Translations under genes and position numbers: made by a program
Origin: Agathobaculum hominis
Lineage (GTDB): Bacteria > Bacillota > Clostridia > Oscillospirales > Butyricicoccaceae
DNA length: 60,986 nucleotides
Direction of reading: 5' to 3'
Assembly: GCF_014288055.1 (NCBI RefSeq)
Contig: NZ_JACOPK010000013.1
Location: 1-60,986, forward strand
Notes under the pieces: generated by a model
Databases searched by the model: none
Seen by the model: only the letters and a program-made list of their open reading frames with translations
Told to the model about the DNA's origin: nothing
In this document: one piece after another, positions 19,074 through 25,055 of the stretch
Numbering within the stretch: position 1 is the first letter of the stretch
Layout of the letters: every line of letters starts with the position of its first letter

Positions 19074-20450
19074 ATGAAAAGCGTAAGCACCGACAGCAAT
19101 CGTGTGGTTTCATTCGGTGAAAAGGTTTCTTACGGCATTACCGAAATCGCCTGCAACCCGATGTATACCATCTTCTGCTCGTTTCTTGTATTTTTCTACA
19201 CCGATGTCATCGGCGTCAACGCCGCCGCCGTCGGTACGATCATTCTGATCAGCCGTATTTTCGACGGTTTCAGTGATATCATCGCCGGAAATATCGTCGA
19301 GCATACCCACGCAAAGAGCGGCTCTGCCCGTCCGTGGATTCTGCGCATCGCCATTCCCCTCGGCATCTCCTATATCGCTATGTTCACAGTCCCGGACTGT
19401 GGCGAGTGGGGCAAGCTGATTTACATTTTCGTTTCCTATAACGTCATTCAGAGCGTTGTCTACACCATGGCAAACGCCGCAATGAGCGCTCTGCCGACTT
19501 ACATGACTAACGACCGCAACAGCCGCTCCTCCTGTTATGCAGTGCGTCTTTTCATTGCAGCAGCAACGCAGACCGTTCTTTCACTGAAGTTCATGAACAT
19601 TATTGACGCGTTGGGCGGCGGTCAGCGCGCATGGATCAAGCTGGCGGCCATTCTCGGCACCATCGCCGCGATCGTCTTTGCTATCGTTTACATGACCACT
19701 CGCGAGACCGTAACCGGCGGCGGCGAGAACGGCGAAGATGTTCCTCTTCTTGTCGGCCTGAAAGCGCTGATGCACAACAAGTACTGGTTCTCTGTTCTTG
19801 CAATGCAGTTCTGCTGCGTTCTGCACCAGGTGACCACACTGACGGTCGGCGTATACTATGCCAAGTATATTCTGAATGACGCTAAGCTTGTCGGCAACAT
19901 TATCATGTACCATCATTTTCCCGCACTCGTTGTGATGCTTCTTGTCCCGATCGCGTTGGACAAGGGCGCTTCCAAGCGCACGCTCGCTATTCTGAGCGGC
20001 GTATCCATGCTGCTTGGCTCGCTGATCTCGCTCGTTTATGCATCCGGCGTCCCGTTCATCATTTCGATGGGTCTGCGCGGTATCGGCTTCGGCGCATTCA
20101 GCAGCGTTATCTACGGCATGCTCGCTGATACGGTCGAGTACGGCGAGTGGAAAACCGGCGTACGCACGCAGGCGATCAATGTTACGGCAAACGGCGTTGG
20201 TCAGAAGATTGGCAGCGGTCTGGGCACTGCGGCATTCGGTGGCCTGCTCACAATGTGCGGCTACAACGGCATGGCAGAAGTGCAGACCGCAAGCGCTGTA
20301 AGCTGCATCCGTATTATCTTCATCGTTGCGCCGATCGCGATTTATCTGATCCTCATTGTTCTGGCATGGCTGTTCAAGCTGGACAAGCAGTTCCCGCAGA
20401 TTCAGAAGGAGTTGGAGGAGCGCAAGCGCAGCAAGGCTTCTGTGAACTGA
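19074..20450 (+). CDS. GPH-family glycoside/pentoside:cation symporter
   Basis: The 458-residue membrane protein has about 12 transmembrane helices and the family's markers: GEKVSYGITEIACNPMY near the N-terminus, RIFDGFSDIIAGNIVEHTH (cation-binding Asp in helix II) and the ADTVEYGEWKTG segment near residue 350. Relatives include XylP, UidB and MelB, which import xylosides, glucuronides or melibiose with Na+ or H+. Coupling with the esterase gene, behind a GH39-like regulator, suggests uptake of xylo-oligosaccharides or substituted glycosides. The start has AAGGAGGAC. A strong terminator follows. Confidence 0.9.
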   Translation: MKSVSTDSNRVVSFGEKVSYGITEIACNPMYTIFCSFLVFFYTDVIGVNAAAVGTIILISRIFDGFSDIIAGNIVEHTHAKSGSARPWILRIAIPLGISYIAMFTVPDCGEWGKLIYIFVSYNVIQSVVYTMANAAMSALPTYMTNDRNSRSSCYAVRLFIAAATQTVLSLKFMNIIDALGGGQRAWIKLAAILGTIAAIVFAIVYMTTRETVTGGGENGEDVPLLVGLKALMHNKYWFSVLAMQFCCVLHQVTTLTVGVYYAKYILNDAKLVGNIIMYHHFPALVVMLLVPIALDKGASKRTLAILSGVSMLLGSLISLVYASGVPFIISMGLRGIGFGAFSSVIYGMLADTVEYGEWKTGVRTQAINVTANGVGQKIGSGLGTAAFGGLLTMCGYNGMAEVQTASAVSCIRIIFIVAPIAIYLILIVLAWLFKLDKQFPQIQKELEERKRSKASVN

Positions 20451-20489
20451 TCTAAAATACATCTTTCACCTTTTCATCCCCTCAAAGAC

Positions 20490-20519
20490 ACTGCCCGGTC
20501 ATACCAATGACCGGGCAGT
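20490..20519 (+). terminator. Terminator of the esterase-symporter operon
   Basis: ACTGCCCGGTCAT-ACCA-ATGACCGGGCAGT is a perfect 13-bp stem followed by TCTGCTTTATG. Confidence 0.85.
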
Positions 20520-20542
20520 TCTGCTTTATGCACCTGCAACGC

Positions 20543-20762
20543 TGACAACGATAACAAGTTCGCGCCGAGCACGTCAACTACCCGAGGCATGCTGATGACC
20601 GTTCTCGCACGCTACGCAGGCGAGGACACCGCGAATAGCACGCCGTGGTATCGGACACTGGCATGGATTGGGCGAAGGCGAACGGCGTGTCTGACGGCAT
20701 CAACCCGACTGTCAACATTACCCACGAGCAGCTGGTTACCATGCTGTACCGCTACGCTGGGT
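20543..20762 (+). pseudogene. SLH-domain fragment
   Basis: Translation gives NDNKFAPSTSTTRGMLMTVL and then ARYAGEDTANSTPWY. After a one-base shift it continues GMDWAKANGVSDG and ITHEQLVTMLYRYAG. It closely matches part of the pseudogene at 13.9-14.2 kb, so it is a second copy or a relative of that gene, cut off on both sides. Confidence 0.8.
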
Positions 20763-20867
20763 TTCTCAACCATGGGAGACCTAGCTGTTTTTATCTTGTT
20801 TGACGAAACGGTTAAGAGATTTTATCGAGTATTTGTGTTTTCCGGTATTCCTGTTGTACGGAATACA

Positions 20868-21449
20868 TCATATGGATTTCGTACATTTAGGAGTAGGAGA
20901 AGCTTTAGAACACCTACGATAGAAAGTATTAGGTTTCATTCCAGTCTGCCGCATGGCCTCCGTGGCAGTGATTTCTCCTGCACGCCAGCGAGCGACCACC
21001 CGCTCGAAGTTGTCCGGCAGAGGTATTGGTTTACAGCCGGTGTACTTGCCCTCTGCCTTAGCAATTGCGATGCCTTCGCGCTGACGCTGCAAGATGTACT
21101 CGCGCTCCAGTTCTGCAATAGCCGCGAATACGGTGAGCATGAACTTGCCGGTTGGCGTGGTCGTGTCGATGGCCTCCTTGCGGCTTACAAATTCCACCTG
21201 CTTTTCGGTCAGCCGCTCCACAAGGTCGAGCAGGTCGCGCGTATTTCTTGCGAAACGACTGATCGACTCGACAATCACGGTATCACCGCGCCGGACGTAG
21301 TTCATCATGCGAGTCAGTTCCGGGCGGTCGGCGTTCTTGCCGCTGGCCTTGTCGATGAATACTTCGTCAACGCCGAGTTCCTGCAGCAACACCTCCTGTC
21401 GAGCGGTGTTCTGCTCCTCGGTGCTGACACGAATATAGCCAATTTTCAT
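20868..21449 (-). CDS. Serine recombinase (resolvase/invertase family)
   Basis: The 193-residue protein has an intact catalytic domain: YIRVSTEEQ with the nucleophilic Ser near residue 9, ASGKNADRPELTRMM, and SISRFARNT with the two conserved Arg. The long E helix follows (ELEREYILQRQREGIAIAK), then a C-terminal HTH (ITATEAMRQTGMKPNTFYRR). It could resolve or invert DNA between short sites. The ATG follows GGGGGAAAAG; upstream frame extension lacks a ribosome site. The 14-base inverted repeat at 21.7 kb is one candidate site. Confidence 0.92.
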   Translation of the reverse strand: MKIGYIRVSTEEQNTARQEVLLQELGVDEVFIDKASGKNADRPELTRMMNYVRRGDTVIVESISRFARNTRDLLDLVERLTEKQVEFVSRKEAIDTTTPTGKFMLTVFAAIAELEREYILQRQREGIAIAKAEGKYTGCKPIPLPDNFERVVARWRAGEITATEAMRQTGMKPNTFYRRCSKASPTPKCTKSI

Positions 21450-21509
21450 TTCTTTTCCCCCTTCTCCATAACGATAATTATGGTAAACTAACAGCAGGAA
21501 GTGATTACT

Positions 21510-21680
21510 ATGCCGAATACACAGCAAACCATTACTGAAATTCTTGATAACATTGCCATGTCCTGCCGTATGGAAGGACTGGAGATGACCGATGAAATAC
21601 GGGCAATGTGTCTTGCCATCTATAATGGTAGCGCAACTTTACAGGATTGCCTGCATAAAATTAATGCGAAATACCCTTGA
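21510..21680 (+). CDS. VbhA-like Fic antitoxin, orphan
   Basis: This 56-residue protein contains the Fic inhibitory motif [S/T]xxxE[G/N] as SCRMEG (residues 18-23). A short helical tail (MTDEIRAMCLAIYNG, then LQDCLHKINAKY) matches the layout of VbhA antitoxins, which block the ATP site of Fic AMP-transferase toxins. The start follows CAGGAAGTGATTACT. The usual toxin gene should lie just downstream, but no Fic domain (HxFx[D/E]GNGR) is visible in this window. It may be a relic or may act against a chromosomal or incoming toxin. The call rests on the motif and length. Confidence 0.6.
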   Translation: MPNTQQTITEILDNIAMSCRMEGLEMTDEIRAMCLAIYNGSATLQDCLHKINAKYP

Positions 21681-21691
21681 AACATTATGGG

Positions 21692-21753
21692 TGTCAATAG
21701 GGTCGCTGTACATTTTGACATATTGCAAAAGTCGGAAAACGACCCTATTGACA
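21692..21753. repeat. 14-base perfect inverted repeat
   Basis: TGTCAATAGGGTCG (21692-21705) is repeated inverted at 21740-21753 across 34 bases. It contains TTGACA-like sequence on both sides. It lies between the antitoxin gene and the terminator of the opposing operon. Candidates are a recombinase site or an operator. Confidence 0.6.
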
Positions 21754-21798
21754 TACTTTCTTGTTATTTCATATGGGTATAGCCTAATGACACGCTCA

Positions 21799-21830
21799 AA
21801 AAATACCGGCTCGGAAGAGTCGGTATTTTT
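21799..21830. terminator. Bidirectional terminator
   Basis: AAAAATACCG pairs with CGGTATTTTT around an inner CTC-GGAA-GAG stem. T runs flank both sides. On the minus strand it closes the amidoligase operon. Confidence 0.85.
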
Positions 21831-21834
21831 GCGT

Positions 21835-21909
21835 TCAGTCATCGCCAATGATGTCGGCGAGCAGGCCGATAACAGTCAGCACGCCGAGAATGATTTTGCC
21901 TGGGTTCAA
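21835..21909 (-). CDS. Hydrophobic micropeptide 2 (24 aa)
   Basis: A TTG start preceded by ACGAGGTGAAAG opens a 24-residue peptide, MNPGKIILGVLTVIGLLADI followed by IGDD. It is a single hydrophobic helix with an acidic end, like the peptide encoded just upstream. It lies between the first micropeptide and a strong terminator, in the same operon as the amidoligase and amidotransferase genes. It could be a substrate of those enzymes, a membrane-active toxin-like peptide or a signalling peptide. Function is unknown; support is the ribosome-binding site, position and composition. Confidence 0.5.
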   Translation of the reverse strand: MNPGKIILGVLTVIGLLADIIGDD

Positions 21910-21923
21910 ACTTTCACCTCGTT

Positions 21924-22016
21924 TCAGTCATCCGAAAAGTTCTCGACGGCCTCGATGATGAGGTCGACCACCGCGCCGACGGCCTGAAAAATTGGGCCGA
22001 GTGCAATCATGCGCAT
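21924..22016 (-). CDS. Amphipathic micropeptide 1 (30 aa)
   Basis: An ATG with a near-perfect GAAGGGAGG site opens a 30-residue peptide, MRMIALGPIFQAVGAVVDLI followed by IEAVENFSDD. It is predicted to form an amphipathic helix and, like its neighbour, ends in two Asp. It starts 14 bases after the amidotransferase gene stops. The strong site, tight spacing and the twin peptide downstream argue that it is translated. It does not resemble a family I know. Confidence 0.55.
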   Translation of the reverse strand: MRMIALGPIFQAVGAVVDLIIEAVENFSDD

Positions 22017-22029
22017 CGCCTCCCTTCAA

Positions 22030-22968
22030 TCAATATGCGTATAATAGTTCACCGGTCATCTCGTGAAAGAGTTCCGGGTCGTACAGCATTTCCTCAATTT
22101 CCTCTTCCGAGCAGCCGTAATCGAGCAGTGCCTGCACTTCGTCCGCTGCTATGCCGAATGCTTTCGCCACGCTGAATAAATCATCGTAACCTGTCGGCGT
22201 GTCTTCGTAGTAGCTACGATAGAATGGGTACTTGCGCCACCAGTGCTCGAATGTCGTGTGGGGTGTGAAGGTCCCGGTAGTGATACGGCCGGTGCGGTTA
22301 ATTTTCATGATTTCGCCCTCCTGCGGTTCGAGAATGTCGATGGGCGCTTTTAACCGCAGCTTTTTGATTGTTTTGCAGAGAATTTCCTGTGTCGAGGCAT
22401 AAATTAGAAAGCCGTCATAGAACATGATGCAAAGCGGATTGTCCCCGATGACGAACCAGATGGAGTTATCCTTATCCAGAACCGTAAACACAAAAGAACC
22501 CTCGACCTTTTCAGCCATAGCTTGCAGGCTGTCAAAGTCAAGGGTTTTCTGCTGTTCAAGAAGCTGAACGGCAACATAGCTGTCCGTCTCAACACTCGTC
22601 ATTGGCAGACTTTCTTCCATGCGTAACTCTTTATCGTTCCAGAGCACTCCGTTGTGAGCGAGAGCAAAGCTGTTTCCGTCAACGTGACCAAGGAACGGAT
22701 GGTTATTCTGGTTAAACTGTGCATTGCCCTGTGTGGTCATACGGGTGTGTCCCATGACCGCGTTCACGTCATGTGGAATGTGAATTTTCATCTTCCGAGC
22801 GGGAAGGGGACGCTTGTAGATCCGAAGGCGGTCGTTAAAGTTATACGCGATGCCGGTCGCATCTGTACCGCGCACTTGACACTCTCTTGCGAGAGTGTTC
22901 AGGATTTTGTTCTTCGTATGGGTGCTGAGGCTCTCCTTAAAATCAATTAAGCCGAAAAGACTGCACAT
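22030..22968 (-). CDS. Class II glutamine amidotransferase
   Basis: The 312-residue protein begins MCSLFGLIDF, so Cys2 becomes the N-terminal nucleophile after Met removal, as in GATase type 2 domains. Other family marks are GHTRMTTQGNAQFNQNNHPF (about 80-99) and ALAHNGVLWN (about 106-115). It should release ammonia from glutamine and pass it to an acceptor or partner. No synthetase domain (sugar isomerase, PRTase or ATP-pyrophosphatase) is attached; the C-terminal part is short and acidic. The amidoligase gene immediately upstream is the likely partner. The start has AGGAGGAG. Confidence 0.9.
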   Translation of the reverse strand: MCSLFGLIDFKESLSTHTKNKILNTLARECQVRGTDATGIAYNFNDRLRIYKRPLPARKMKIHIPHDVNAVMGHTRMTTQGNAQFNQNNHPFLGHVDGNSFALAHNGVLWNDKELRMEESLPMTSVETDSYVAVQLLEQQKTLDFDSLQAMAEKVEGSFVFTVLDKDNSIWFVIGDNPLCIMFYDGFLIYASTQEILCKTIKKLRLKAPIDILEPQEGEIMKINRTGRITTGTFTPHTTFEHWWRKYPFYRSYYEDTPTGYDDLFSVAKAFGIAADEVQALLDYGCSEEEIEEMLYDPELFHEMTGELLYAY

Positions 22969-22969
22969 A

Positions 22970-24061
22970 TTACTCCTCCTCCGATACATTTACAGGTTCG
23001 TTAACGTAAAGACGACGTTCTTTGAGATACTGAATGAGTTCGGGTTCGGTGATGTCATCGAGAAAGTCAAACCAGCTCATGTCCTGCACGGCAGCGTCGG
23101 ACATAGAAACAGCCACCTCAACCAGATGATTTACCATCTGCAAGGTGGCTTTCAAAGTATTGAGTTTCAAAGTGCCGCGGAACATACGGATTTCGACCGT
23201 ATCCGCGTTCGTGAGATTGACCGCCGTATAACGCCCAGCGCAGGAATTCTTTGCGTGGTTCATCTGCTCTGACGGGGTGAGGCGAATGCCGTACCGCGCC
23301 GCCCAGCGGTTCATCTGCGACTGGGTGCGGCGGCTGAATCGCAGCAGTTCCGCCCAGAATTTTTCGACGAAGTACAGCAGGCGAGCAATCGCAGCTTCCT
23401 GCTGCTCGTAAGTACAGCCGAACGCCAGACGCGAGATATGAACGTGAAATCCACAAGTCCCGGCGGCATGGCTGAGATAGCCCATGCTTTGCGCCTTGCG
23501 GAGGACTTCCGCCCACGGCATTTCATTCAAATGGTATTCGAGCGTCATCGGATGGGTAACAAGCTCCAAGCCTTCATCCAGGCTGCCGTCCGTTTTGATG
23601 TAGAGATTTTCTGCGTCCTTGTTTGCGATATCGAGCAGCTTCTGGGCGTTGCTGTTTACCGTGCCGCCGTCATCGATTTCAAGCTCAACGCCGAAATGAC
23701 GCAGGCCCTTGCCGTGAAAAACAAGGTCTGGTGTGTAGCTGTACTCATGGATAATGTCACAGTGCTCATCCCAGCAGGACGCGCAATAGGCGTTGTCGTC
23801 ACCGTCCCAGTACGCGCGGTCGCGGTGAATAATGCGTCCGCAGTCATCGCAGCGGACGTAATACTCGTCGAAACAGTGGTCGCACAGCGTGTGCGTATCG
23901 TCTTCGGTGGCATTCTCTTCATAAACCCGCTCGGCACAGTGGTCACAGATGACGGTCAGACGGTCGGCACAATCCTCGCAGAGCCAATCGCCTTCCGCTT
24001 GATACATATCTTCGATCGGATGTTCCGCACCACAGTTCGCACAAATTCTCGTTTCACTCAT
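22970..24061 (-). CDS. Zinc-ribbon amidoligase (Amidoligase_2-like)
   Basis: The 363-residue protein has an N-terminal array of CxxC zinc ribbons (about 1-100, at least five pairs). It is followed by a COOH-NH2 ligase domain of the putative amidoligase family: HFGVELEID (about 122), CGFHVHIS (about 208) and VEIRMFRGTL (about 290), the conserved Glu, His and Arg positions of this glutamine-synthetase-like fold. Such enzymes are predicted to join an amine to a carboxylate with ATP. Together with the GATase it may amidate a peptide or protein. The zinc ribbons may recruit the target. ATG was chosen because GGAGGAACAGAC precedes it. Confidence 0.85.
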   Translation of the reverse strand: MSETRICANCGAEHPIEDMYQAEGDWLCEDCADRLTVICDHCAERVYEENATEDDTHTLCDHCFDEYYVRCDDCGRIIHRDRAYWDGDDNAYCASCWDEHCDIIHEYSYTPDLVFHGKGLRHFGVELEIDDGGTVNSNAQKLLDIANKDAENLYIKTDGSLDEGLELVTHPMTLEYHLNEMPWAEVLRKAQSMGYLSHAAGTCGFHVHISRLAFGCTYEQQEAAIARLLYFVEKFWAELLRFSRRTQSQMNRWAARYGIRLTPSEQMNHAKNSCAGRYTAVNLTNADTVEIRMFRGTLKLNTLKATLQMVNHLVEVAVSMSDAAVQDMSWFDFLDDITEPELIQYLKERRLYVNEPVNVSEEE

Positions 24062-24091
24062 TGTCTGTTCCTCCATTTCGTTTGATGAATG

Positions 24092-24379
24092 TTAATATTC
24101 TTCAGCAAGCAGCATAGTAGAATGCGTCAAATCGTCGATGACAAACACTTTCGCGTTTACTGCATCGTCACACGGCACATCAAGCTCGTAACGGTACGGC
24201 GGTTGCTCCTGCTCGTGGACGATGTGCTGACCCGCTGGCGTTTTCGTCAGCGTGAATACTTGCAGGTAATCCTTTTCCTTGACTTCCATCGTCAAGACCA
24301 TGTGCCACATGAGGTTTGTCAGCCACGATGGAATCTCAGCCATCACGCCGCGCGTCAGGAATTTTTGATTGTTGAACAT
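24092..24379 (-). CDS. DUF960 protein
   Basis: The 95-residue product matches the DUF960 pattern from memory: MFNNQKFLTRGV at the start, DYLQVFTLT in the middle and NAKVFVIDDL...STMLLAEEY at the end. The family is common in Firmicutes mobile elements and has no established function. It is the first gene of the operon leading to the amidoligase, amidotransferase and micropeptides, with a good AAAGGAG site and a TATATATTATA element upstream. Confidence 0.8.
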   Translation of the reverse strand: MFNNQKFLTRGVMAEIPSWLTNLMWHMVLTMEVKEKDYLQVFTLTKTPAGQHIVHEQEQPPYRYELDVPCDDAVNAKVFVIDDLTHSTMLLAEEY

Positions 24380-24407
24380 TTGCTTTCTCCTTTCGGGCAG
24401 AATTAAA

Positions 24408-24451
24408 GCCCCCGGAATATTTCCGGGAGCTTCTACATCTATAATATATAG
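24408..24451 (-). promoter_or_regulatory. Promoter motif plus leader hairpin of the amidoligase operon
   Basis: On the minus strand CTATATATTATAG (24440-24451) is followed by GTAGAAGCTCCCGG and a hairpin (24408-24432, 11 bp with one mismatch), then the DUF960 ribosome site. The hairpin lies at the likely 5' end of the transcript. A sister copy stands at 24997-25040. Confidence 0.55.
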
Positions 24452-24473
24452 ATTAAAATGGAGGAGAAACAGA

Positions 24474-24500
24474 AAAAATGCAGCCGAAGCTGCACTTTTT
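24474..24500 (-). terminator. Terminator of the 24.5-kb SLH remnant
   Basis: On the minus strand AAAAAGTGCAGC-TTCG-GCTGCATTTTTT, the same hairpin type found after the SLH genes at 14.4 and 30.3 kb. Confidence 0.75.
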
Positions 24501-24513
24501 GCCTGTATGAGGT

Positions 24514-24790
24514 TTATTTACTCATCTCGCAAAAGCGCATGAGAATCGTTGCGGCTTCCGCACGGGTAGCGGTACCCTGCGGAGCAATGGTGCTTGCCGT
24601 GCGGCCATTGATTAGACCGGCAGCATTTGCCCATTTCATCGACTCAAGCGCCCAGCTGCTGATCGAGCCTGCGTCATTGAACGCGCTCAGATCCGCCGAC
24701 TTGATGGTGTTGTACTGATTGAACTGTGCGTAGCGCATCATCATGGAGGCCATCTGTTCACGTGTAATCTGTGCCTCCGGCGCAAGGGCA
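24514..24790 (-). pseudogene. SLH C-terminal fragment
   Basis: The minus strand encodes the last SLH repeats: APEAQITREQMASMMMRYA, NAAGLINGR and TATRAEAATILMRFCEMSK, then the stop. Upstream of the first repeat the frame runs antisense through a dockerin remnant, so the gene is cut. No start or signal peptide belongs to it. Confidence 0.8.
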
Positions 24791-24792
24791 CA

Positions 24793-24975
24793 TCCTGCGA
24801 CGTGAACCACGACGGCAAGGTCGACCAGCTCGACATTACCACCTGCCAGCGCTGGTATCAGGCGAAGTCCGGCGACAGCGACTGGAAGAACGCCGCTGAC
24901 TGCGATGTTAACGGTGACAACAAGGTCGATATCGAGGATATGATCGTTGTTTTGCAGTATATGTTCCAGCATTAA
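24793..24975 (+). pseudogene. Dockerin C-terminal fragment
   Basis: The plus strand encodes two EF-hand-like dockerin repeats, DVNHDGKVDQLDITTCQ and DVNGDNKVDIEDMIVVLQYM, ending FQH and TAA. These Asp/Asn-rich calcium loops are typical of type I dockerins, which anchor enzymes to cohesins in cellulosomes. Nothing precedes them but the opposing SLH fragment, so this is the cut-off end of a lost enzyme gene. Confidence 0.8.
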
Positions 24976-24996
24976 ATTACATATCCCTCTGCTTTT

Positions 24997-25040
24997 AGCT
25001 CCCGGAAATATCCGGGAGCTTCTATATCGATCATATATAT
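24997..25040 (-). promoter_or_regulatory. Second copy of the promoter-hairpin leader
   Basis: The perfect hairpin AGCTCCCGGA...TCCGGGAGCT (24997-25020) with TAGAAGCTC and an upstream TATATAT tract on the minus strand matches the leader of the DUF960 gene. It now faces a gene remnant. It may instead serve as the terminator of the membrane-protein gene at 25.1-27.4 kb. Confidence 0.5.
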
Positions 25041-25055
25041 TTAAAATTTTTGATA

